Below, piece after piece: positions 1 through 5,445 of a stretch of DNA of 9,771 bases; the stretch's first letter is position 1; every line of letters begins with the position of its first letter. The notes below the pieces were generated by a model. The model saw nothing but the letters and a program-made list of their open reading frames with translations, did not search any database and had not been told where the DNA came from. Source of the DNA: DATCSE01 sp036568605. GTDB taxonomy: Bacteria; Pseudomonadota; Gammaproteobacteria; Burkholderiales; Burkholderiaceae_C. The stretch is from NCBI GenBank assembly GCA_036568605.1, contig DATCSE010000308.1, forward strand, positions 1 to 9,771, written 5' to 3'. The translations under genes were made by a program, and so were the position numbers.

Positions 1-218
1 CAGATCTTCAGCAGCGTGCTCTTGCCGCAGCCCGACGGGCCGAGCAGCGTGACGAACTCGCCCTCGGCGATGCGCAGGTCCACCGGCAGCAGCGCCTGCG
101 TGCCGTCGGGGTAGGTCTTCTCGGCCGACAGGATGTCGATCGCCGCCGCTGCATCGCCCGCAGGCGGCGCGACGGCGGACGACAGTGCATCCGCGGCCAC
201 GGTGCTCAGCGCATCCAT
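1..218 (-). CDS. ABC transporter ATP-binding protein, N-terminal part (runs off the left edge)
   Basis: The first 72 residues of an ABC ATPase, cut by the window edge. The A-loop tyrosine is in SAEKTYPDG (about residue 36), followed by a short beta region and a perfect Walker A, GPSGCGKST (residues 60-68). Signature, Walker B and H-loop lie outside the window. This would energise import of the ligand bound by the substrate-binding protein encoded just upstream, whose stop is 25 bp away; the permease is presumably further left. The start is the ATG at 218; an in-frame GTG at 221 is equally possible and no strong ribosome binding site separates them. The first 26 or so residues are Ala-rich and precede the conserved domain, as is common in NitT/TauT-type (SsuB/TauB-like) ATPases. 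Domain identity is certain; the transported substrate is unknown. Confidence 0.9.
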   Translation of the reverse strand, partial: MDALSTVAADALSSAVAPPAGDAAAAIDILSAEKTYPDGTQALLPVDLRIAEGEFVTLLGPSGCGKSTLLKI

Positions 219-243
219 CACGCGTCCAACATCGTGGCGGCGC

Positions 244-1233
244 TCAGGGCAGCACCTTCACGTCCTTGATGAACTCGGTCGTGTAGGTGTCGGCGAGCTT
301 GACCTTCGCCGGGTCCAGCAGCTTGGCCGAGACCAGGAAGTCGTAGCTCGCCTTGGCGCGCGTGTCGGTGATCACGCCGATGCCCAGCTTGCCGGCATCG
401 CCGCCGGCGATCATGCCGGACTCCTTCAGCTTGGCGACGCTGTAGGCGAGCTGGTCGTCGGTCATCTCGGGGTTGTCCTTCTTGATCAGCGCGTTGCCTG
501 GCGCGGGGTTCTCGAGGTAGCTCTTCCAGCCCTCGGCCGATGCCTTGACGAACGCGGCGACGGCGGCCTTGCGCTCCTTCACGGTCTTGTCCATGCACGA
601 GATCGTCGTGGCGTAGGCCGGGTAGCCGAAGTCGCTGAACACCAGCACGTTGGCCTTCACGCCGGCCTTCTGGATCGCGTATGGCTCGGACGTGATGTAG
701 CCCTGCTGTACCGTGTTCTTGTCGGCGACGAAGGGCTGGATGTTGAAGGTGTAGGGCCGGGTCTGCGCGTCGGTCAGCCCGAACTTGGACTTGACCCACG
801 GCCAGTAGCCCTGGTTGGCGCTCGCCGCGATCAGGATGGTCTTGCCCTTGAGCTGGTCGAAGGTCTTCACGTCCTCGTGGGCGATCAGCACCTGCGGGTC
901 CTTCTGCATCATCGCGGCGACGCTGACGATGGGCAGGCCGCTCTCGCGCGTCTGCATGATCTGCAGGTCGCTGGAGCCCATGATGCAGTCGGCCTGGCCG
1001 GCGGCCATCAGCTGGAAGATGTTGACCTGCGGGCCGCCCATCTTGATCGTCACGTCCAGGCCGGCCTTCTTGTACAGGCCCGTGGCCACCGCCTGGTAGA
1101 AGCCGCCGTGCTCGGCCTCGGCGAACCAGTTGGTCATGTAGACGAACTTCTCGTCGGCGAGCGCGTGTTGTTGCGCCGCGCCGAGCGCGAGCAGCGCCGT
1201 AGCGGCGATGCGGGAGAGGAGGCGGGTCTTCAT
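244..1233 (-). CDS. ABC transporter substrate-binding protein, NMT1/THI5-like (NitT/TauT family)
   Basis: A 329-residue periplasmic binding protein. The N-terminus MKTRLLSRIAATALLALGAA is a Sec signal peptide with a likely cut after ALA at residue 26 (before DEKF). The mature protein opens with the NMT1/THI5 pattern: a beta strand, NWFAEAEHGGFYQA (residues 35-48), then GLYKKAGLDV, a Q-rich GGPQVNIFQLMAAGQAD segment, and the domain-2 strand GKTILIAAS. THI5/ThiY/SsuA relatives bind pyrimidines (hydroxymethylpyrimidine), sulfonates or other small heterocycles. Given two nucleobase-type deaminases in the same operon, a heterocyclic ligand is the best inference. ATG at 1233 has CGGAG seven nucleotides upstream. 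It lies 65 bp after the creatininase-family gene and 25 bp before the ABC ATPase gene, so all are probably one transcript. Confidence 0.9.
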   Translation of the reverse strand: MKTRLLSRIAATALLALGAAQQHALADEKFVYMTNWFAEAEHGGFYQAVATGLYKKAGLDVTIKMGGPQVNIFQLMAAGQADCIMGSSDLQIMQTRESGLPIVSVAAMMQKDPQVLIAHEDVKTFDQLKGKTILIAASANQGYWPWVKSKFGLTDAQTRPYTFNIQPFVADKNTVQQGYITSEPYAIQKAGVKANVLVFSDFGYPAYATTISCMDKTVKERKAAVAAFVKASAEGWKSYLENPAPGNALIKKDNPEMTDDQLAYSVAKLKESGMIAGGDAGKLGIGVITDTRAKASYDFLVSAKLLDPAKVKLADTYTTEFIKDVKVLP

Positions 1234-1298
1234 GGTGGGGCTCCGTGGGCGTACGTGGATAGGAAGGGCGACGAAACGGAAGAGAAGTGGAGTGCGGC

Positions 1299-2156
1299 CT
1301 ACTCGAGCCGCTGCTGGATGTGGCCGGTGTGCTGCGCGCGGCCCCAGGTCGCTTCGGCGCGGGCCGGCCAGCGCAATTCGTGCAGCTCGGTGATGGCTTG
1401 CGCCCAGCTCGTCGCGAGCGATTCGAGAATCGCTTCGCCGTGCTCGCGCGTCGCCGGCAGCGGGTCGCCGATCACGCCGCTCGCGCCGAAGTCGCGTGCG
1501 GTCCACGCGCACGCGGGGCGGCCGTCGGGCGACAGCAGCTTCGACGGGAACTCCGGCGGGTAGTTGGCGACCGCACGCTCCATGTGCACGGTGTCCGGCG
1601 CGAGCGCCATCATGAGCGCGGTCTCGGCGTGGCCGGCATGCATCGCGAGCTTCTTCTCGCGGTCGGACAGGAAGCGGCCGGCCGCATGCGGCACGCGCCA
1701 CGTGAAGCTCGGCACGACGATGTAGTCGCCGTGGCGCAGCCGCATCTCGCGCGCCATGATCTCCATCACCTGCGGCTGCCCGCCGTGGCCGTTGACGATC
1801 AGCAGCTTGCGAAAGCCGGCGCGGTAGACCGACTCGGCGACCTCGTTCATCGTCGCGAGCAGCGTCTCGCCGGACAGCGTGATCGTGCCGGGGAAGTGCA
1901 GGTGCTCCTCGCTCTTGCCGTAGGTGATCGGCGCGAGCGCGTAGGCCGGAACCTCGTCGGGCAATCGCGCGAGCGCATGGCCGACGACGCCGGCGCTGAT
2001 CACCGTGTCGACCGCGCAAGGCAGGTGCGGACCGTGCTGCTCGGTCGCGCCGGTCGGCAGCACGATCACGGTGTTCTCGCGATCGGGCAGCGCGGCGATC
2101 TCGGTCCAGCTCAGGTAAGGCAGGAAGCGGTGCGGCGGGTTGTAGCCGTGCAGCAT
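1299..2156 (-). CDS. Creatininase-family amidohydrolase
   Basis: A 285-residue protein of the creatininase family (PF02633), dinuclear metal hydrolases that open cyclic amides or cut formamides (creatinine, FAPy intermediates, mycofactocin precursor). Metal-site motifs in order: GATEQHGPHLP with E39 and H41, the D50 of AVDT, KSEEHLHFPGT (81-91), NGHGG (122-126, H124) and the acidic HAGHAET (173-179, E178). The family fold is complete and length is normal. The NGHGG motif is followed by Q where N is more usual, and it does not have the NGHYEN form I recall from Pseudomonas creatininase, so true creatinine hydrolysis is unlikely to be assignable. The start is ATG at 2156 with a strong AAGGAG that overlaps the TAA of the upstream Rid gene, indicating translational coupling. 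Role in the locus: probably ring opening or amide cleavage of the product of the deaminases (inference). Confidence 0.9.
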   Translation of the reverse strand: MLHGYNPPHRFLPYLSWTEIAALPDRENTVIVLPTGATEQHGPHLPCAVDTVISAGVVGHALARLPDEVPAYALAPITYGKSEEHLHFPGTITLSGETLLATMNEVAESVYRAGFRKLLIVNGHGGQPQVMEIMAREMRLRHGDYIVVPSFTWRVPHAAGRFLSDREKKLAMHAGHAETALMMALAPDTVHMERAVANYPPEFPSKLLSPDGRPACAWTARDFGASGVIGDPLPATREHGEAILESLATSWAQAITELHELRWPARAEATWGRAQHTGHIQQRLE

Positions 2157-2162
2157 GGGGTG

Positions 2163-2169
2163 CTCCTTA
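2163..2169 (-). promoter_or_regulatory. Shine-Dalgarno overlapping the Rid stop codon
   Basis: The minus strand reads TAAGGAG, in which the stop codon TAA of the Rid gene is also the first part of the AAGGAG ribosome binding site of the creatininase-family gene. The ATG follows six nucleotides after the GGAG. Terminating ribosomes would be placed directly on the next start, so the two proteins are probably made in a fixed ratio. Confidence 0.75.
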
Positions 2170-2637
2170 GCGTGACGGCGAAAGCGGCAGGTAGGCCGTC
2201 GCCTCGACTTCGATCAGGATGTCGGCGCTGGGCAGCATCGCGCTGACCTCGACGACCGTGGAGGCCGGCGGCTCGCCGGGAAAGAACAGCTTGCGCACCC
2301 GGCTGTACAGCGGGAAGTGATCCAGGTCCTTGAAGTACTGGACCAGCTTGAACACGTCGGACATCTGCCCGCCGGCCGATTCGACCGTCTGGCGGATGCG
2401 GTCCAGCACATACCAGCTCTGCGCGAGGACCGGGCCTTCCTTGAAGTCGCTCGAGAACTCGCCGGTGCGGCCGATCAGCTCGGCCGCATCGTTCGGGATG
2501 TCGGCATAACCCTTGACGATCTTCGCGGCCGCCGGATCGACCGCGATCACGCCGGACAGGAACACGAAATCGCCGACACGTCGGTACGCCGAGTAGCGTG
2601 CGAGCGGTTGGGCGATGCCGGAAGGGGGGCTGGTCAT
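2167..2637 (-). CDS. Rid-family (YjgF/YER057c/UK114) protein lacking the catalytic arginine
   Basis: A 156-residue single-domain Rid protein, slightly longer than the usual 125-130 because of an inserted segment around residues 50-70. Recognisable parts are VGDFVFLSGVIAVDP (21-35), the QSWYVLDRIRQTVESAGGQMSDVFKLVQYFKD helix region (73-104) and the C-terminal PASTVVEV...ADILIEVEATAYLP. In RidA and RutC the PAR arginine (Arg105 in E. coli RidA) holds the substrate carboxylate during imine or enamine hydrolysis; here that position is Ser126 (PPASTVVEV). By the published Rid subfamily scheme this places it with the Rid4-7 type, so RidA-like 2-aminoacrylate deaminase activity is not expected. It overlaps the upstream amidohydrolase by ATGA, which fixes the start. 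It probably acts on a pathway intermediate; the reaction is unknown. Confidence 0.9.
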   Translation of the reverse strand: MTSPPSGIAQPLARYSAYRRVGDFVFLSGVIAVDPAAAKIVKGYADIPNDAAELIGRTGEFSSDFKEGPVLAQSWYVLDRIRQTVESAGGQMSDVFKLVQYFKDLDHFPLYSRVRKLFFPGEPPASTVVEVSAMLPSADILIEVEATAYLPLSPSR

Positions 2638-3923
2638 GCGATGGCCTGCGTAGATGCGATGGGGGCGATGGCCGCGATGGGCAAGCCGGCGCGGATCACG
2701 GTGCGCCGGTGCGCACGTGCCGGCCAGGTCAGCGCATCGGCTTGCTCGAAGAGCACGAAGTCGGCGCGGTCGCCCACAGCAAGAGCACCGCTCGCACGCG
2801 GGGTGCGCGACAGCCAGTCGCTCCGGCAGATCGCGTCGGTCCAGAGGTCGAACACGTCATCGAGCTGCGCGGTCAAGGCGCCGACCGCGAGCGCTTCGAC
2901 CGGATCGAAGCTGCCGTACGCGCAGAACGCGTCCTGCACGTTGTCGGTCGAGATCAGCACCGGGATGCCGCGCTCGCGTGCTTCCTTCACCAGCGTGAGG
3001 CCGCGCTGGCGCGGCGTGCGGCCCGTGCGTGCGTCCTGCAGCAGCAGATTGGTCGTCGGCAGCGAGACCAGCGTGATGGGCGCACGCGCGACCGCATCCA
3101 GCGTCGCGAGCGCCAGCGTTTCGTCCTGCGCCGCGAGGGCGCACGCGTGGCCGCAGACCACGCGGCCGGCGAAGCCGATCTCGCGCAGCAGCGCCGCGGT
3201 GGTGGCGAGGCCGCAGGCCTGCGGGTTCAACTCCTCGTCGACATGCAGGTCGACATCGAGGCCGAAAGTCTCCGCCGCCTCGAACAGATGGCGCAGCGCA
3301 GCCGGGTCCCAGTTGGTCGTGTGCACGAAGCCGCCGAACCGTGCGCCCGGACCGCTCGCGGCGACCGTGCGCGCGAGCGCATGGGCCGCGTCGCGGGTCG
3401 GGAAGAGGTGCAGCGGGATCAGGCTCACGCGCTCGACCTGCAGGCGGCCGGCCCACGCGTCGCCGAGCTCGCGCAGCACGTGCCAGGCCAACGGGTCGGC
3501 GTCCGCTTCCCACCAGTCGCAGTGCGTGCGCAGGTGCGTGACGCCGGCGTCGACGGCCCATTGCAGCGCGCGGCCAGCGCGTTCGCGCACGTCGTCCGCC
3601 GTCCACGCGGCGCGGTCGGTCTTCATCGCGTCGATCGCGGCGAGCAGCCCCGGCGCGACGGTGCCCAGCCGGTTGCGCGTGAAAGTCTTGTCGAGGTGCG
3701 TGTGGGCCTCGACCATCCCCGGCAGCAATGGCGCGCCGCCGAGATGGCGTGCCGTCGCAGAGATCGCTGCACTCGCGTCGTGCGGCACGATCGCGGTGAT
3801 GCACCCATCCGCGATGGCGATGTCGGCCAACGCCGGTTGTCCTTGCGACACCGGCCAGCCCGACGGCAGGCACCAGCGCGGCAGGCGCGCAGCGGCGAGC
3901 AGCGAGACCGTCGAGGCGATCAC
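2634..3923 (-). CDS. Cytosine-deaminase-like amidohydrolase (CodA type)
   Basis: A 429-residue TIM-barrel metal hydrolase. The CodA-like motifs appear in order: EAHTHLDKT (H74, H76), LRTHCD (131-136), DLHVDEE with H227 and E230, GHACAL with H259, and STDNVQDAFCAYGS with D327. These correspond to the CodA metal ligands and general base as I recall them (H61, H63, H214, E217, H246, D313). The residue after the catalytic Asp is Asn (N328) where CodA has Asp314, so a base other than cytosine is plausible (isocytosine, creatinine or another amino-heterocycle). The start is GTG at 3923; no upstream ATG is in frame before the repeat at 3931-4025, and the SD-like GAGGG seven nucleotides upstream is part of that repeat. 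The 3' end overlaps the Rid gene (ATGA). Deamination is inferred from the family. Confidence 0.88.
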   Translation of the reverse strand: MIASTVSLLAAARLPRWCLPSGWPVSQGQPALADIAIADGCITAIVPHDASAAISATARHLGGAPLLPGMVEAHTHLDKTFTRNRLGTVAPGLLAAIDAMKTDRAAWTADDVRERAGRALQWAVDAGVTHLRTHCDWWEADADPLAWHVLRELGDAWAGRLQVERVSLIPLHLFPTRDAAHALARTVAASGPGARFGGFVHTTNWDPAALRHLFEAAETFGLDVDLHVDEELNPQACGLATTAALLREIGFAGRVVCGHACALAAQDETLALATLDAVARAPITLVSLPTTNLLLQDARTGRTPRQRGLTLVKEARERGIPVLISTDNVQDAFCAYGSFDPVEALAVGALTAQLDDVFDLWTDAICRSDWLSRTPRASGALAVGDRADFVLFEQADALTWPARAHRRTVIRAGLPIAAIAPIASTQAIA

Positions 3924-4036
3924 TGGACGACCCTCACCCCAACCCTCTCCCGCAAGCGGGAGAGGGAGCCAGCCGACGCGATCGTCTCCCTCTCCCGCTT
4001 GCGGGAGAGGGCCAGGGGTGAGGGGAAGGTGTTCAT
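3920..4036 (-). other. Short linker open frame read through the 3931-4025 repeat (38 codons)
   Basis: An uninterrupted frame begins at an ATG that overlaps the oxidoreductase stop (ATGA, 4036-4033), passes through the whole repeat, and ends in a TGA that overlaps the GTG start of the cytosine-deaminase-like gene (GTGA, 3923-3920). The encoded peptide is Arg/Ser/Leu-rich, with two related blocks (LSRKRERE and LSRLRERV) encoded by the two hairpins. It is unlikely to be a functional protein. Its likely importance is mechanical: it could keep ribosomes moving from one cistron to the next across the inserted repeat. That it is translated is inference. Confidence 0.35.
3931..4025. repeat. Double-hairpin intergenic repeat with terminal inverted repeats
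   Basis: The ends are perfect 10-bp inverted repeats, CCCTCACCCC (3931-3940) and GGGGTGAGGG (4015-4024). Inside are two perfect 11-bp stems of the same sequence: CCCTCTCCCGC/GCGGGAGAGGG at 3943-3966 with AA between the arms, and again at 3988-4011 with TT. The whole unit is therefore a large imperfect palindrome. This matches a repeat I recall as dispersed in many high-GC proteobacterial genomes, but I cannot count copies here. It is a non-coding, MITE- or REP-like unit with no transposase. No clean target duplication is visible. RNA from either strand would fold strongly, so it may affect transcript stability or processing between the two genes. Confidence 0.85.
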
Positions 4037-4620
4037 GCGAACCTCGTCATCGCGAGCCCGACGCGCTGCATGAAGCGCTGCAGCTGCGGCTGCGTCGCGA
4101 CGTTCATGTGGTAGTACGCGTGGTAGTCGACCCGCGCGCGGCCGCCGGTCAGCACGCGCAGGTAGCGCGTGATCACCTTGCGCGGCGGGTCGCCCATCAT
4201 GAAAGCGGTCCAGCGCGGCCGGCCGTAGGTCACGACCGCGGCGACGCGCCGGATGTGCGTCAGCGCCGGCTTCACGTTCGCCGGGTCGCTGATGTCGAAC
4301 GCGACGCCGGGCACGAACACGCGGTCGAAGAAGCCCTTGAGCATCGCCGGCAGTCCGAAGCACCAGGTCGGGAAGCAGAACACCAGCGCCTCGGCCCATT
4401 CGAGCCGCTCGACGTAACGCTGCACCGGCTCGCGATTGGCCGGGATCGTGTGATAGCCCAGCCGCTCCTCACGCGACAGCACCGGGTTGAAGCCTTCGGC
4501 GTACAGGTCGCAGTCGTCGACCTCGTGGCCGGCTTCCAGCAGGCGGCGCACGACTTCGGCGTGCACCGCGGCGTTGAAGCTGGTCTCGACCGGGTGCGAA
4601 TAGACGACCAGGATGCGCAT
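4033..4620 (-). CDS. NAD(P)H-dependent oxidoreductase, flavodoxin-like fold (KefF/MdaB type)
   Basis: A 195-residue protein of the Flavodoxin_2 family (PF02525). The N-terminal nucleotide-fold signature MRILVVYSHPVETSFNAAV sits at residues 1-19 and the flavin-site loop FCFPTWCFGLPAMLKGFFDRVF at 81-102. Length is typical for NAD(P)H:quinone reductase-like FMN or FAD enzymes. The start is fixed by the canonical MRILVVYSHP beginning. There is no ribosome binding site: the 29 bp directly before the ATG are a palindromic operator. It is the first gene of the second minus-strand group. Possible roles are reduction of a pathway intermediate, or electron supply to the Rieske oxygenase, which lacks an obvious reductase in this window; the second idea is weak because such enzymes are not usual Rieske partners. 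Its stop overlaps a linker frame that crosses the repeat. Confidence 0.88.
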   Translation of the reverse strand: MRILVVYSHPVETSFNAAVHAEVVRRLLEAGHEVDDCDLYAEGFNPVLSREERLGYHTIPANREPVQRYVERLEWAEALVFCFPTWCFGLPAMLKGFFDRVFVPGVAFDISDPANVKPALTHIRRVAAVVTYGRPRWTAFMMGDPPRKVITRYLRVLTGGRARVDYHAYYHMNVATQPQLQRFMQRVGLAMTRFA

Positions 4621-4649
4621 TTGACCAATCGATCAGATCTGTTGGTCAA
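4621..4649. promoter_or_regulatory. 29-bp palindromic operator, RutR-like half-sites
   Basis: Arms TTGACCAATCGATC (4621-4634) and GATCTGTTGGTCAA (4636-4649) are inverted repeats matching at 12 of 14 positions around a central A (4635). The outer parts TTGACCA and TGGTCAA are the half-sites of the known E. coli RutR consensus, although RutR spaces them by two bases and here the gap is 15 bases. The adjacent gene encodes a RutR-like TetR protein, so it is the obvious ligand. The longer spacing resembles TetR operators bound by a pair of dimers (QacR style). It ends exactly at the oxidoreductase start codon. Confidence 0.8.
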
Positions 4650-4660
4650 ATCGCTCGCAA
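4632..4660 (-). promoter_or_regulatory. Candidate promoter for the oxidoreductase operon
   Basis: On the minus strand, TTGCGA (4660-4655) and TCTGAT (4637-4632) are 17 bp apart, each matching four of six sigma70 consensus bases. The -10 lies inside the palindromic operator, so bound repressor would block polymerase. Transcription would start around 4625, only a few bases before the ATG at 4620, which fits the lack of a ribosome binding site. Matches are modest. Confidence 0.35.
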
Positions 4661-4691
4661 GGACAGTGCCAGCCGTCCGTGCGCCGCGCGA

Positions 4692-4714
4692 GCGCACACG
4701 CGACGCGCGTGCGC
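4692..4714 (-). terminator. GC hairpin downstream of the TetR gene
   Basis: Arms 4692-4702 and 4704-4714 pair at 10 of 11 positions, starting 11 bp past the TetR stop codon. There is no T-run after it, so it is not a classic intrinsic terminator; it could pause polymerase or stabilise the 3' end of the upstream transcript. It separates the regulator from the operator and promoter of the next group. Confidence 0.35.
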
Positions 4715-4725
4715 AACGAAGCGGT

Positions 4726-5409
4726 CTATTCCGGTGCGAAACCGCAGCCGCGCAGCACGAATTCGGTGAGCTCGCGCTCGATTGGTTCGCGATCGATCGG
4801 CGTGTCGGGCGCCTGGCCCAGCATCACGCGCACCTGCACCGCGTAGTCGGCGTAGTGCTGCGTCATGCCCCAGATGTGCATCAGCAGCAGCCGCGCGTTC
4901 AGGGGGCGCATCAGGCCCTTCGCGATCCAGCCGTCGATCAGGTCGACCTTCTCCTGCGTCGAGCGCTGCGCGATCGGCCAGTAGCGGCCGAGGTTGGGGC
5001 CGCCGCCCAGGATCTCGTTCGTGAAGATGCGCGAGAGCCCCGGGTTGTCGAGCGCGTACGCGAGCTTCCGGTGGATGTAGTGCGTCAGCACGCGGCGCGG
5101 GTCGTCGCTCGAGGGATCGAACGCGAACGCCTCGCTCCAGCCGTGCAGCACCGAGAACAGCAGCTCCTCGTAGAGCTCGTCCTTGCCCTTGATGTAGTAG
5201 TGCAGCTGCGGCTTCGTGAGCCCGGCGCGCTCGGCGATCGCCTGGGTCGACGCGCCCTTGAAGCCGTGCAGGCTGAACTCGGTGATCGCCGCCTCGCGAA
5301 TCTGCGCGAGCACACGATCGCGGCCCAGTCGCGCGCGCGAGCGCGCGCTGGGGTCGCCGGCGAGCATCGTCGTCGAGACGCCGGCGGCGGGAACTGCTGC
5401 GGAACTCAT
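4726..5409 (-). CDS. TetR-family transcriptional regulator, RutR-like
   Basis: A 227-residue TetR-family repressor. The DNA-binding helix-turn-helix is at about residues 37-80 (FSLHGFKGASTQAIAERAG, then LTKPQLHYYIKGKDELYEEL). The ligand domain follows E. coli RutR closely in pattern: YIHRKLAYALDNPGLSRIFTNEILGGGP (111-138) and HIWGMTQHYADYAVQV (178-193), equivalent to RutR's IWASTQHYADFAPQV. RutR senses uracil/thymine and controls pyrimidine breakdown and related genes, so this protein probably senses a nucleobase-like ligand. The N-terminal extension of about 25 residues is Ala/Ser-rich. I chose ATG 5409; an in-frame GTG at 5427 would add six residues and neither has a good ribosome binding site. 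It is 36 bp after the upstream deaminase gene and likely co-transcribed with it, giving feedback on the locus. Confidence 0.9.
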   Translation of the reverse strand: MSSAAVPAAGVSTTMLAGDPSARSRARLGRDRVLAQIREAAITEFSLHGFKGASTQAIAERAGLTKPQLHYYIKGKDELYEELLFSVLHGWSEAFAFDPSSDDPRRVLTHYIHRKLAYALDNPGLSRIFTNEILGGGPNLGRYWPIAQRSTQEKVDLIDGWIAKGLMRPLNARLLLMHIWGMTQHYADYAVQVRVMLGQAPDTPIDREPIERELTEFVLRGCGFAPE

Positions 5410-5445
5410 GGACGCGGATTGAACCACGATCGTCGTCCGACATCG

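Noticed and set aside
5410..5427. GTG start at 5427 for the TetR gene
   Set aside because: Possible, but it adds only six unconserved residues and has no better ribosome binding site than the ATG at 5409.
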